DNA of 64,000 bases from Brevibacillus antibioticus (GCF_005217615.1 NZ_SZNK01000001.1:5393001-5457000); one strand, 5' to 3'. Positions 18,091 to 27,701 are shown, counted from the first letter of the stretch. Notes: generated from the letters alone by a model not told the origin. Numbers and translations are program-made.

Positions 18091-18124
18091 AAAAGGACTT
18101 CTGCTTTTGCAGAAGTCCTTTTTC
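18091..18124 (+). terminator. Strong terminator after hag
   Basis: AAAGGACTTCTGC and GCAGAAGTCCTTT form a perfect 13-bp stem with a TTTT loop and a T-run. Confidence 0.95.
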
Positions 18125-18143
18125 ATTTTCCAAATAATGTTCC

Positions 18144-18171
18144 TAAATGAGAAGCTTATAAATGTCGATAA
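18144..18171 (+). promoter_or_regulatory. Candidate sigma-D promoter of the flagellin glycosylation operon
   Basis: TAAA (18144-18147), 16 bp, GTCGATAA (18164-18171), one base from the GCCGATAA consensus. It lies between the hag terminator and the first gene of the maf/leg operon. Confidence 0.6.
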
Positions 18172-18202
18172 GGATAATAAGAGTCAAGTCATGGAGGTAA
18201 TT

Positions 18203-18808
18203 ATGAAACTTTTAATATCGGATAAGGAACTCTATTTTGACAATGTAAATATATCTTCTTCCACTCTTATTGGGAAGATTTTGGAAGAGGCGGAGCGTCA
18301 CGAGCAAATTTTTAGTCATATAATAGTGGATGGCATTGAAGTTTTCGAAAATATAGAAGAATATATAGAAGACCATCTTCAAACAATAAACTATATAGAA
18401 TTGAAATTTATTACTTTGGACGAACTGGTTATGGGGATCATGCAATCAACTTCTGAGTATGTAGAGCGTGCTTTGCCTGAATTACGACTACTATCCGAAG
18501 AGTGTTATCAAGATCCAGGAGCATCTACATGGGGGAAACTTGAACAGTTGATGGAAGGGATTCAGTGGTTTGAACAAACAGCGAATTTTATCCTGCAAAA
18601 TCAGGAGAAGCTTATTCAAATTCAGATTGATCCCAAATTTTTCTCATTTACTAATGAGGTTAAAATTATCAGTGAGGCTGTTGAAGGGAAAGACTTCATT
18701 TTATTGGGGGACATCGTTCAATATGAAATAATCCCCAAATTCGACGCCTTGTCAGATCAGATAAGTACCATCATTTCGAAAGAGGTTCAAGCCTATGATA
18801 TTAATTGA
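18203..18808 (+). CDS. Hypothetical protein, first gene of the maf/legionaminic acid operon
   Basis: 201 residues from ATG 18203, preceded by GGAGGT. No signal peptide or membrane segment; acidic and largely helical (ILEEAERHEQIFSHIIVDG, then WGKLEQLMEGIQWFEQTANF). I do not recognise the family. It overlaps the Maf glycosyltransferase gene by 14 bp, which implies tight coupling, so a partner or chaperone role in flagellin glycosylation is a reasonable inference. Base composition is more AT-rich than the flagellar genes before it. Confidence 0.75.
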   Translation: MKLLISDKELYFDNVNISSSTLIGKILEEAERHEQIFSHIIVDGIEVFENIEEYIEDHLQTINYIELKFITLDELVMGIMQSTSEYVERALPELRLLSEECYQDPGASTWGKLEQLMEGIQWFEQTANFILQNQEKLIQIQIDPKFFSFTNEVKIISEAVEGKDFILLGDIVQYEIIPKFDALSDQISTIISKEVQAYDIN

Positions 18809-20654
18809 TAATGTAAACATAATGAAAAATAGATTCCCGAAGTGCTGGAGCTTGGTTGAAAACTTCGAAGGAACTGCGCAAGAAATACAAATGGAAACTA
18901 CTAAGTCTGCTAATCTAACCTTCTCTATTGCGAATGAGTCAGGAAAAATGTATATACATAGCAAATATGATCCTTTGACAGAAGCAGAAAAAGTCGTCGC
19001 CAACTTTCCAGAGATTAACGACAGTAAGCATGTCTTTTTCTATGGAATTGGTCTTGGGTACCATATAGAAGCTTTCTGCGAAAAGTATCCTAAAGTTTCT
19101 TTCTCTGTCTATGAGCCAAATCTCTCCATTTTTAAAGCACTACTCTCAAATAAAAAAATCGAAAAATGGAATTATAAATTTTTGAGGAATTTGTACGCAG
19201 GTGAGGATTTTTCAAGTAATTTAAAGCATTTCATAGATGTAGTCAATGACGAGGTAATGCTTATCGTGTTACCAAGCTACGAGAGAGCTTTTAAGCAAGA
19301 AACGAGTGAATTTCTGAAAGAATTTCGGAATGCGGTTTTTAACAAAGGAGCAGCAATCGTAGCAAATAAGATATTCTCGAAAAGAAATACGATAAATACT
19401 GTCATTAACTTACCTAAAACAATAAGCACGCCAAATTTGATCCATGAACAATCTCCGGACTTTCATGGAAAGCCTGCGATTCTCGTTGCGGCAGGACCGT
19501 CTTTGGATCAAGAATATGAAAACTTGCGCGCTATAAAGGAAAAAGGTTCTGCATATATTTTTTCGGTAGGGTCTGCTATTAATTCATTGATAGAGCAAGG
19601 GATATATCCAGATGCCGCATGTTCGTATGATGGTAGTGAAAAAAACCAACATGTTTTTTCGAAAGTTATTGAACAAGGAATAACAGATATTCCGTTGATC
19701 TATGGTAGTACCGTTGGGTTTGAAACATTACAAAAATACCCTGGTGAAATGGCGAACTTTTTGGTAGCCCGTGACTATTTATCCTCTTATGTATTAAAGA
19801 GAATGGATGGGGAAAATCTTGAATTTGTATCACCATCAAAATCAATTGCAATCATAACCTTAGAACTGCTGTACAAACTTGGATGTCATCCAATTATTTT
19901 AGTGGGGCAAAATCTTGCCTATCTGGAAGAACGTTCTTATGCACAAGGGATGATATTTAATAATGAATTAACAGAAACACAGAAAGAAACGGCGATCGTT
20001 GTAAAAGATGTCCAAGGAAATGACGTGCTTACAAATAGAGGGTTGGATACTTTTAGAAAGGAAATGGAGCAGGTAATTAGTCAGCTCCCAAACGTTAATG
20101 TTATAAACACTACTAAACGAGGCGCTCATATAGAAGGCACCACATTTATCCCACTCGATGAGGTCATGAAGGAATCGCTGCCCCAAGAAAGAGTAGTGGG
20201 TACGGAATGGATTCATTCAATTACGAGTAATTATTCTATAGATTATTTCAATGAGCAGATAGCCAAGTTAGAAAGTGAATATAATAAGTTATTGCGAATA
20301 ATAGGGACATTTAATGATTTGATAGAGGCGATGAACAAATCTATTCAAACATTGAATAGTAAACAGCTTTCTAAACTGTTTAATCAATTCGATAGTAATT
20401 TTGATAAAATGCAAGAGAATGTTTATTACCATATTTTCGTGCAGCCCATGAATATTTTGAAGTTCGAATCTGTAATGAAAATGTTCGCTGAAGTAAGATT
20501 TGGTCAAAATGATTTTAGTAAAGCTAAGCGTGTTGTGAAGGAGTTTAGCCAATATCTCGAAGAGTGCCAAGCAGATATGGAAACAGTAAAACCATTACTG
20601 GAGCAATCTGTTCGAGAAATCACGACTAAAGACATGAATGTGGAGCAAATATGA
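18795..20654 (+). CDS. Motility-associated (Maf) glycosyltransferase, DUF115 family
   Basis: 619 residues. The central domain has the Maf/MptE-like core (GKPAILVAAGPSLDQEYENL near residue 230, YPDAACSYDGSEKN, HPIILVGQNLAY). Flanking N-terminal (FFYGIGLGYHIEAF, SVYEPN) and helical C-terminal regions are typical. Maf proteins transfer nonulosonic acids (pseudaminic or legionaminic acid) to Ser/Thr of flagellin before export. The neighbours that make CMP-legionaminic acid support this. The gene starts inside the preceding one and overlaps the next by 4 bp. Confidence 0.92.
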   Translation: MILIDNVNIMKNRFPKCWSLVENFEGTAQEIQMETTKSANLTFSIANESGKMYIHSKYDPLTEAEKVVANFPEINDSKHVFFYGIGLGYHIEAFCEKYPKVSFSVYEPNLSIFKALLSNKKIEKWNYKFLRNLYAGEDFSSNLKHFIDVVNDEVMLIVLPSYERAFKQETSEFLKEFRNAVFNKGAAIVANKIFSKRNTINTVINLPKTISTPNLIHEQSPDFHGKPAILVAAGPSLDQEYENLRAIKEKGSAYIFSVGSAINSLIEQGIYPDAACSYDGSEKNQHVFSKVIEQGITDIPLIYGSTVGFETLQKYPGEMANFLVARDYLSSYVLKRMDGENLEFVSPSKSIAIITLELLYKLGCHPIILVGQNLAYLEERSYAQGMIFNNELTETQKETAIVVKDVQGNDVLTNRGLDTFRKEMEQVISQLPNVNVINTTKRGAHIEGTTFIPLDEVMKESLPQERVVGTEWIHSITSNYSIDYFNEQIAKLESEYNKLLRIIGTFNDLIEAMNKSIQTLNSKQLSKLFNQFDSNFDKMQENVYYHIFVQPMNILKFESVMKMFAEVRFGQNDFSKAKRVVKEFSQYLEECQADMETVKPLLEQSVREITTKDMNVEQI

Positions 20655-21664
20655 TGACACAACAGAGAAAAAAAATCCTTGTAACAGGTGCTGATGGTTT
20701 TATCGGCTCTCATTTGACAGAAGAGCTAGTTCGCCAAGGACACGATGTTAAAGCTTTTGTTAACTATAATTCCTTCAATTCTTGGGGATGGTTGGACTAT
20801 TCCCCTAAAAAAATAGTCGATGAGCTGGAAGTCTTCCCTGGAGATATTCGCGATCCTCATGGTGTCAAAAAGGCGATGCAGGGTTGTGATATCGTCCTAC
20901 ATTTAGCTGCACTAATTGCTATTCCATTTTCCTACCATTCACCTGATACTTACATAGACACAAATATAAAAGGCACGCTCAATATTTTGCAAGCCGCACG
21001 TGAACTGGAAGTCGAAAAAGTTGTGCATACTTCTACCAGTGAAGTATATGGTACGGCGAAATTTGTACCAATTACAGAAGAGCACCCTTTACAAGGGCAA
21101 TCACCATATTCTGCAAGTAAAATCGGCGCTGATCAACTAGCACTGTCGTTTTATAGTTCGTTCAATCTTCCAGTTTCGATTATTCGCCCATTTAACACCT
21201 ATGGTCCAAGACAATCAGCACGTGCCGTAATCCCAACTATTATTACGCAAATCGCAAGTGGTGAGCGCAAGATTCGTTTGGGATCGCTGCATCCGACAAG
21301 GGATTTCAATTATGTGAAGGATACAGTCTCAGGTTTTATTTCTGTTGCTCAATCCGACAAATCGGTGGGAGAAGTAATTAATATAGGTAGTAACTACGAG
21401 GTTTCTATTGGTCAAACCGCAACTTTGATTGCAGAATTAATGGGGCAAGATATTGAAATTCTTACTGACGATCAGCGTATACGTCCTGATAAGAGTGAAG
21501 TAGAAAGACTGTGGGCAGATAATACGAAAGCCAAGAAACTGCTCGGTTGGGCGCCATCATATAGCGATGTGGATGGATTAAAACGTGGTTTGTCAGAGAC
21601 GATCGATTGGTTTACGGAACCATCTAATTTGCGCCAGTATAAGGCGGGGATCTACAACCTATGA
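20651..21664 (+). CDS. legB: Nucleotide-sugar 4,6-dehydratase, LegB type
   Basis: 337 residues, extended SDR fold. NAD-binding GADGFIGSHL at the N-terminus; catalytic STSEVYGTA and YSASK (Tyr-x-x-x-Lys); TRDFNYVKDTV near 220. In the legionaminic acid route it converts NDP-GlcNAc to the 4-keto-6-deoxy sugar. The ptmE-type gene downstream suggests a GDP-linked substrate, as in Campylobacter. It starts at the maf stop (ATGATG) and overlaps the next gene by 4 bp. Confidence 0.9.
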   Translation: MMTQQRKKILVTGADGFIGSHLTEELVRQGHDVKAFVNYNSFNSWGWLDYSPKKIVDELEVFPGDIRDPHGVKKAMQGCDIVLHLAALIAIPFSYHSPDTYIDTNIKGTLNILQAARELEVEKVVHTSTSEVYGTAKFVPITEEHPLQGQSPYSASKIGADQLALSFYSSFNLPVSIIRPFNTYGPRQSARAVIPTIITQIASGERKIRLGSLHPTRDFNYVKDTVSGFISVAQSDKSVGEVINIGSNYEVSIGQTATLIAELMGQDIEILTDDQRIRPDKSEVERLWADNTKAKKLLGWAPSYSDVDGLKRGLSETIDWFTEPSNLRQYKAGIYNL

Positions 21665-22842
21665 GACAGGGAAACATAGTCGAAAAAATTGGCTCAACGA
21701 TTAAAGGATGTATGCCATCCGACAAAGCGTTTATTGCACTTCATGAACCTGTTTTTCAAGGAAACGAATGGAATTACGTGAAGGAATGTCTCGATACAGG
21801 ATGGGTTTCGTCAGTAGGGAAGTATGTAGATCGTTTTGAAGAGATGCTTTGTGAATACACGGGAGTAAAGCGCGCTGTAGCCGTTGTAAATGGTACGGCC
21901 GCTTTGCATATTTGCCTGAAATTAGTTGGTGTTGAACGAAATGATGAGGTTCTTCTCCCAGCTCTTACTTTTATAGCGACCGCAAATGCGATTTCGTACA
22001 CTGGTGCGATCCCTCACTTTGTTGATAGTTGTCATAAAACGCTAGGATTAGATCCAAAAAAACTGGGGGAGTATCTCCAGGAAATTGCCGAAGTGAAAAA
22101 TGATGGTTGTTATAATAAGCAAACAGGTAGACGGATAAAAGCGGTAGTTCCTATGCATACGTTTGGACATCCGGTTGATCTGGATACTTTGATGGAAGTA
22201 TGTGATCGTTTCCGGTTGGAGCTCATAGAAGACGCAGCAGAATCGTTAGGGTCATTTTATAAAGGACGTCACACAGGAAATTGGGGACGAGTATCTGCGT
22301 TAAGCTTCAATGGGAATAAAATCACGACAACAGGTGGAGGTGGCGCCATTTTAACCAATGATGAGGAATTGGGAAAGTGGGCTAAGCACCTTACTACTAC
22401 AGCAAAGTTACCCCATAAGTGGGAATTTGTTCATGACGAAATTGGCTATAATTACAGGATGCCGAACATCAATGCTGCTCTGGGGTGTGCACAATTAGAG
22501 AGATTACCGGATTTGGTAAAGCAAAAAAGAATGTTGGCTACGGTGTATCAACAAGCATTCTCAACTGTAGAGGGAGTCGTATTTTTTTCCGAGCCAGATT
22601 TTGCGGTAAGTAATTATTGGCTAAATGCTATAAAGTTGGCGCCAGAATGGAGTCATCTGCGAGATGAGATCTTACAAACGACGAATGAACAGGGCTTGAT
22701 GACAAGACCAATATGGAAGCTGCTATGTGATCTTGGTATGTACGAGGGGGTACCGAAAATGGATCTTACAGTAGCGAGAGAGTTAGAAAGTACGATTATT
22801 AATATTCCGAGCAGTGCCTTTTTGGGGGCTGCTTATGTCTAA
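21661..22842 (+). CDS. legC: PLP-dependent aminotransferase, LegC type
   Basis: 393 residues, DegT/DnrJ/EryC1 fold. The PLP Lys lies in ALSFNGNKITTTGGGG near 220; LIEDAAESLGS holds the conserved Asp. It aminates C4 of the keto sugar from LegB to give the 4-amino-4,6-dideoxy sugar. Start ATG overlaps the legB stop (ATGA). Confidence 0.9.
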   Translation: MRQGNIVEKIGSTIKGCMPSDKAFIALHEPVFQGNEWNYVKECLDTGWVSSVGKYVDRFEEMLCEYTGVKRAVAVVNGTAALHICLKLVGVERNDEVLLPALTFIATANAISYTGAIPHFVDSCHKTLGLDPKKLGEYLQEIAEVKNDGCYNKQTGRRIKAVVPMHTFGHPVDLDTLMEVCDRFRLELIEDAAESLGSFYKGRHTGNWGRVSALSFNGNKITTTGGGGAILTNDEELGKWAKHLTTTAKLPHKWEFVHDEIGYNYRMPNINAALGCAQLERLPDLVKQKRMLATVYQQAFSTVEGVVFFSEPDFAVSNYWLNAIKLAPEWSHLRDEILQTTNEQGLMTRPIWKLLCDLGMYEGVPKMDLTVARELESTIINIPSSAFLGAAYV

Positions 22843-24007
22843 AAGAAAAATATGCGTGGTTACAGGGACTCGTGCGGAATATGGCCTTCTCTATTGGTTG
22901 ATGAGAGAAATCCAAGAAGATCAGGATTTGCAGTTGCAAATTGTGGCGACCGGTATGCATTTATCTCCGGAGTTTGGTTCTACCTATCGAATCATCGATC
23001 AAGATGGATTTAATATTGATGAAAAGGTTGAAATGCTACTGTCAAGTGATACGCCAGTGGGAATTGCAACATCCATGGGAGTAGCTACGATTGGTTTTGC
23101 CAACGCCTTTGAAAGATTAAAGCCAGATATTGTTGTAGTCCTGGGGGACAGGTTTGAAATTTTAGCGTGCGCTCAGGCAGCTATGGTAGCCCGTATACCT
23201 ATCGCCCATTTACATGGTGGAGAGAGGACAGAGGGAGTAATCGATGAAGCGATTCGCCACGCTGTTACAAAAATGGCCCATCTACATTTTGTTGCTGCAG
23301 ACGAATATAGAAAAAGGGTTATTCAATTGGGAGAAAGACCTGAAAGAGTGTTTAATGTAGGAGCAATAGGAGTTGATCAAATTAAGAACCTCCATTTGCT
23401 CAATAAAAAGGAATTTGAGAACTCCATTCAATTCGAATTAGGCCCGGTAAACTTTCTAGTTACCTATCATCCTGTCACTCTTAATAAAGAAGGCTCTGAG
23501 TGCTATGTCCATGAAATATTTACAGCACTAGATGAGTTTCCAGATGCGAAGATAATATTCACCAAACCAAATTCTGATACTGACGGTCGAGTAATCTCTC
23601 GTATGATTGATGAGTATGTGCATCGCAATTCGCAAAGAGCAGCGGCTTATACCTCATTGGGGCAACTCAGATATTTAAGCGCAATCAATCATTGTAATCT
23701 TGTAATCGGTAATTCATCTAGCGGATTGATTGAAGTACCGTATTTTAAAAAACCAACTATTAATATTGGCAATAGACAACAGGGGCGGATAAAACCGTTT
23801 TCTGTTATTGACTGTATAGAATCTAGTATCGAAATTAAAGAGGCAATTCATAAAGGACTTTCAGAATCGTTTCAGGTAAGTATACAAAATATGACCTCTC
23901 CCTATGGTGAGGGAGACGTATCCAGTAAGGTTAAGAATGTACTAAAACAGGTAAACCTTGAAAAGTTACTTGTAAAATCTTTTCACGATATTGGTGGCGT
24001 ATTTTGA
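22835..24007 (+). CDS. legG: Hydrolysing nucleotide-sugar 2-epimerase, LegG/NeuC type
   Basis: About 390 residues from ATG 22835, overlapping legC by 8 bp; an in-frame GTG at 22814 lies deep in legC and is less likely. The UDP-GlcNAc 2-epimerase fold is evident from the start (ICVVTGTRAEYGLLYWLM), DIVVVLGDRFE, HLHGGERTEGVIDE and the late GNSSSGLIE. It removes the nucleotide and inverts C2, giving 2,4-diacetamido-2,4,6-trideoxymannose, the substrate of LegI. Confidence 0.92.
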   Translation: MSKRKICVVTGTRAEYGLLYWLMREIQEDQDLQLQIVATGMHLSPEFGSTYRIIDQDGFNIDEKVEMLLSSDTPVGIATSMGVATIGFANAFERLKPDIVVVLGDRFEILACAQAAMVARIPIAHLHGGERTEGVIDEAIRHAVTKMAHLHFVAADEYRKRVIQLGERPERVFNVGAIGVDQIKNLHLLNKKEFENSIQFELGPVNFLVTYHPVTLNKEGSECYVHEIFTALDEFPDAKIIFTKPNSDTDGRVISRMIDEYVHRNSQRAAAYTSLGQLRYLSAINHCNLVIGNSSSGLIEVPYFKKPTINIGNRQQGRIKPFSVIDCIESSIEIKEAIHKGLSESFQVSIQNMTSPYGEGDVSSKVKNVLKQVNLEKLLVKSFHDIGGVF

Positions 24008-24059
24008 AGACCATTTGAGTGAGGCCAATTAAGCAAATGGTTGATTGAATTCGAGATCG

Positions 24060-24090
24060 GCACCCAGATGTGGGTGCGCATTGTTTTTTT
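24060..24090 (+). terminator. Hairpin between legG and legI
   Basis: GCACCCA (24060-24066) and TGGGTGC (24071-24077) form a perfect stem. A T7 run follows but starts 6 bases after the stem, so termination may be partial; the 157-bp gap is the only real gap in the operon. Confidence 0.5.
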
Positions 24091-24164
24091 ATGCTAATAA
24101 GTGAGAGAACAGCAGTCGGATGTAAAGCATCAGAAACTTTCATGTTGCTTAAAGAGGTGTGGTA

Positions 24165-25244
24165 ATGAATAAAACATTTATCATTGCTGAAGCAGGTGTA
24201 AACCACAACGGCTCCTTGGATTTGGCAAAGGAATTAGTATATCGTGCTGCAGAAGCAGGTGCAGATGCTGTAAAGTTTCAGACGTTTCATGCCGAAAAAA
24301 TAATTAGCAAGTATGCTGATAAGGCTGATTATCAAAAGAAGACGACCGGAAATGATGAAACACAATTGGAAATGGTAAAAAGACTAGAGATGGATCAGCG
24401 TATGCATGAGGAGCTTGTGAAATGTTGTAAAGAGAGTCGTATTCAATTTCTCTCAACGCCATTTGATCTTGAAAGTGTCGATTTACTGGCAAACGAAATT
24501 AAAGTCGATCAATTGAAAATCCCATCGGGGGAAATTACAAACGCTCCGCTATTGCTAAAAGCTGCTCAAACGCAGCTCCCCATTATTCTTTCAACAGGTA
24601 TGAGTACACTGGGAGATATTGAGGATGCCCTTGGAGTTCTCGCATTTGGTTACTTGTTTGATAAAAACGAAGAACTGTCCAAAGATCAGTTTGAAAAAGC
24701 CTTCTTTGGGGCAGAGGGGCAACGAGTACTGCGAGAAAAAATTACGTTACTGCATTGCACAACGGAGTATCCTGCTCCATATGAGGATGTTAATTTGCGA
24801 GTTTTAGAGACCTTGCAACAAGCATTTGGATTAACTGTCGGCTTGTCTGATCATACTGCTGGGATTGCTGTCCCAATTGCAGCTGTAGCTTGCGGTGCTC
24901 GTGTTATTGAAAAGCATTTCACATTGGACAAAAATCTGCCTGGGCCAGACCATAAGGCATCGGTTGAACCTGATGAGTTAAAGCAAATGATAGATTCTAT
25001 TCGTCAAGTCGAAAAAGCATTAGGAATTTCGACAAAACTCCCAACTATGTCAGAATGGAAGAATAGAGGGATTGTCAGAAAAAGTATCGTAGCTTCCAGA
25101 TCAATCAAAAAGGGTGAGTTATTCTCAGATGAGAATCTCACCACCAAACGTCCGGGAACAGGCATTTCTCCGATGCATTATTGGGAGTGGATCGGAAAGG
25201 TTGCCACTCGTGATTATGAAGCTGATGAGATGTTACAACCATGA
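24165..25244 (+). CDS. legI: N-acetylneuraminate/legionaminate synthase, LegI type
   Basis: About 359 residues from ATG 24165 (AAAGAGGTG upstream). A NeuB TIM-barrel (FIIAEAGVNHNGS, DAVKFQTF, KIPSGEITN, LSTGMST, LSDHTAG) is followed by a C-terminal SAF/antifreeze-like domain (from about 290: RKSIVASRSIKKGE). It condenses the mannose-type sugar with phosphoenolpyruvate to form the nine-carbon acid. Its stop overlaps the next start by 4 bp. Confidence 0.94.
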   Translation: MNKTFIIAEAGVNHNGSLDLAKELVYRAAEAGADAVKFQTFHAEKIISKYADKADYQKKTTGNDETQLEMVKRLEMDQRMHEELVKCCKESRIQFLSTPFDLESVDLLANEIKVDQLKIPSGEITNAPLLLKAAQTQLPIILSTGMSTLGDIEDALGVLAFGYLFDKNEELSKDQFEKAFFGAEGQRVLREKITLLHCTTEYPAPYEDVNLRVLETLQQAFGLTVGLSDHTAGIAVPIAAVACGARVIEKHFTLDKNLPGPDHKASVEPDELKQMIDSIRQVEKALGISTKLPTMSEWKNRGIVRKSIVASRSIKKGELFSDENLTTKRPGTGISPMHYWEWIGKVATRDYEADEMLQP

Positions 25245-25861
25245 GGTCGTACATTGTTCTTGGGGGTGGCGGTCATGCCAAGGTACTTATGGAGATCTTG
25301 CGGTTAAGAGGGCTTGATGTGCTTGGTTATACCGATCCCCACTCATCGGTACCAATAGGTGATTCACAATGTCTGGGTAACGATGACCTTGTAGAAAGTT
25401 ATTCACCAGAAACAATCCTCTTGGTCAATGGACTGGGGTCAGTTGGGGACAATCGGAAGCGGAAGCAGATATTCGAATCATGGAAAGAAAAGGGCTACTC
25501 TTTCGCTACAGTTATTCATCCATCAGCTATTCTTTCTCCAGACGTGGTCCTGGGAGAAGGGGTGCAGGTCATGGCTGGTGTGATCATACAGACGGGTACA
25601 AAGATTGGTGTCAATTCAATTGTCAACACACGTGCAACGATTGATCACGATGCGAAGATCGGGCATCATGCTCACATTGCTCCAGGCGCTATATTGTCAG
25701 GAAATGTAACAGTCCAAGATGGTGCTCATCTAGGGACAGGTGTAACCGTCATCCAGGGTGTATCGATCGGGAAAAACAGCATAGTAGGGGCAGGAGCTGT
25801 AGTCGTAAAAGATGTTGAAGAGAATGTCACGGTGGCCGGAGTCCCTGCACGAAGGCTGTGA
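25241..25861 (+). CDS. legH: Sugar N-/O-acetyltransferase, LegH/NeuD type
   Basis: 206 residues. An N-terminal Rossmann-like part (YIVLGGGGHAKVLMEIL) is followed by a left-handed beta-helix of hexapeptide repeats, ending in SIVGAGAVVVKDVEEN. By pathway position it acetylates the 4-amino group made by LegC. Coupled to legI by ATGA. Confidence 0.88.
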   Translation: MRSYIVLGGGGHAKVLMEILRLRGLDVLGYTDPHSSVPIGDSQCLGNDDLVESYSPETILLVNGLGSVGDNRKRKQIFESWKEKGYSFATVIHPSAILSPDVVLGEGVQVMAGVIIQTGTKIGVNSIVNTRATIDHDAKIGHHAHIAPGAILSGNVTVQDGAHLGTGVTVIQGVSIGKNSIVGAGAVVVKDVEENVTVAGVPARRL

Positions 25862-25888
25862 AAAGAAGCAACCAGAAAGGTGTGACGA

Positions 25889-26938
25889 TTGGTGAACTGG
25901 AGAGACCTATTGGTATCACCGAATACGCCTATCCTCAATACGCTTGAAATAATTGATAGAAATGCTCGTCAAATTGCCTTGGTGGCGGATGAGAGCGGAA
26001 GACTCCTAGGAACGGTTACAGATGGAGATATCCGACGTGGATTGTTAAAGGGTAAAGCTCTAGAAGATCCGACCTCAACGATCATGAACCCTTTTCCAAC
26101 TGTTGCTTCTCCTTATGATTCTCGTGAGAACATACTTGCACTAATGAAAATCAAGCAGATTCATCAAATTCCTATTGTAGACGAGGATGGCAAGATTGTT
26201 CAGGTAGAGATGCTCAATGATTTATTGCGCCCTACCAAAAAAGATAACTGGGTAGTACTAATGGCTGGGGGACTTGGAACAAGACTTTATCCTCTTACAC
26301 ATGACTGCCCCAAGCCATTATTAAAAGTGGGAAATAAACCTTTATTGGAGACCATTTTGCAAAGTTTCATCGAGCAGGGTTTCCACAAGTTTTATATCTC
26401 TGTTAATTACAAGGCTGAAATGATCCAGGATTACTTTGGTGACGGTAGTCAATGGGGTGTTACCATTCACTATCTGCAGGAAAAAGAATCCTTGGGAACT
26501 GCGGGGGCACTCAGTTTATTGCCGGAACTACCGAAAGATCCTTTTTTTGTTATGAATGGTGATTTGTTGACGAAAGTGAATTTCGATCAGCTTCTCGACT
26601 TTCACAAGACCTATCAAGCTCAAGCAACGATGTGTGTGAGGGAATACGATCACCAGATTCCATATGGAGTTGTTACTTTAGAAAAACAAAAGCTTGTAGC
26701 TATGGAGGAAAAGCCAACTCAGCGCTTTTTTGTAAACGCAGGTATATATGTCCTGAGTCCAGGTGCTCTAAAGAATATTCCGCATAACCGGTATTTGGAC
26801 ATGCCCAGCCTGTTTGAGCAGTTGATGAAAGAAGAGCAACAAACAATAGCCTTCCCAATACGCGAATACTGGCTAGATATTGGACGTATGGCTGATTTCG
26901 AGCGAGCAAATATGGAATTTGCGGAGGTATTCGGATGA
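25889..26938 (+). CDS. ptmE: CBS-domain sugar nucleotidyltransferase, PtmE type
   Basis: 349 residues. Two CBS domains (about 1-115, with TVTDGDIRRGLLKG and HQIPIVDEDGK) precede a nucleotidyltransferase domain (VVLMAGGLGTRLYPLTHDCPKPLL, product Asp in FFVMNGDLL). The Campylobacter PtmE enzyme makes GDP-GlcNAc for legionaminic acid, so a guanylyl role is inferred. The start is TTG 25889 or GTG 25892; AAAGGTG upstream fits both. It overlaps legF by 4 bp. Confidence 0.85.
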   Translation: MVNWRDLLVSPNTPILNTLEIIDRNARQIALVADESGRLLGTVTDGDIRRGLLKGKALEDPTSTIMNPFPTVASPYDSRENILALMKIKQIHQIPIVDEDGKIVQVEMLNDLLRPTKKDNWVVLMAGGLGTRLYPLTHDCPKPLLKVGNKPLLETILQSFIEQGFHKFYISVNYKAEMIQDYFGDGSQWGVTIHYLQEKESLGTAGALSLLPELPKDPFFVMNGDLLTKVNFDQLLDFHKTYQAQATMCVREYDHQIPYGVVTLEKQKLVAMEEKPTQRFFVNAGIYVLSPGALKNIPHNRYLDMPSLFEQLMKEEQQTIAFPIREYWLDIGRMADFERANMEFAEVFG

Positions 26939-27645
26939 TCCAGAATAAGTCGGTGCTGGCAATGATTCCTGCGCGTGGAGGCTCCAAGGGAGTATCCAGA
27001 AAAAATATCCGCCAATTGTCAGATAAACCGCTGATTGCCTGGTCCATTGAGGAAGCAAAGAAATCGAAATACATAGACCGTTTGGTTGTTTCTACAGAGG
27101 ATATAGAAATAGCAGAAATCGCGAAAGCGTGGGGGGCTGAAATCCCATTTATGCGTCCGATGGAGTTGGCACTTGACACTACTCCAGGGATCGATCCAGT
27201 GCTGCATACCATCGAGATGCTCCCTAATTATGATTATATAGTTATGCTGCAGCCAACCTCTCCACTTCGAACCGCAGAGGATATTGATAGATGCCTGGAA
27301 TGTTGTATCAATCAGGATGCAAACGCTTGTGTTTCTGTAACATTGACGGATAAATCTCCTTACTGGATGTACCAACTATCAGAGGAAAATGCACTGTTGC
27401 CAGTCATCGTCTCAGATAAACCTGTTCTTAGAAGACAAGATGCACCGGACGTGTATGTGCTGAATGGGGCAGTCTATGTAGCCAGAACATCGTGGCTCAA
27501 GAACACTAAATCTTTTTTGCATGAAGAAACGATTGGATACCCTATGCCGAAGGATCGGTCGGTAGACGTCGATACAATGATGGATATTTTAATCATTGAA
27601 ACAATTCTGAGAGAAAAGAAAAAGTCTGGTGCGAAAAGTAAATGA
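26935..27645 (+). CDS. legF: CMP-legionaminic acid synthetase, LegF/NeuA type
   Basis: 236 residues. Cytidylyltransferase signature MIPARGGSKGVSRKNIRQL near the N-terminus, LQPTSPLRTAEDID near 105 and DRSVDVDTMMDI near the end. It activates the nonulosonic acid with CTP, giving the donor for Maf. It is the last gene of the operon; the -35 element of the flaG promoter overlaps its stop codon. Confidence 0.92.
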   Translation: MIQNKSVLAMIPARGGSKGVSRKNIRQLSDKPLIAWSIEEAKKSKYIDRLVVSTEDIEIAEIAKAWGAEIPFMRPMELALDTTPGIDPVLHTIEMLPNYDYIVMLQPTSPLRTAEDIDRCLECCINQDANACVSVTLTDKSPYWMYQLSEENALLPVIVSDKPVLRRQDAPDVYVLNGAVYVARTSWLKNTKSFLHEETIGYPMPKDRSVDVDTMMDILIIETILREKKKSGAKSK

Positions 27646-27666
27646 CATGTCACTTTTTTCCGATAC
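27639..27666 (+). promoter_or_regulatory. Candidate sigma-D promoter of flaG-fliD-fliS
   Basis: TAAA (27639-27642), 16 bp, TCCGATAC (27659-27666): the same -10 and spacing as hag. It overlaps the end of legF. Confidence 0.75.
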
Positions 27667-27701
27667 TAGTGGTAAAGGGAACCATTAGGGGAGGAAAAGG
27701 T

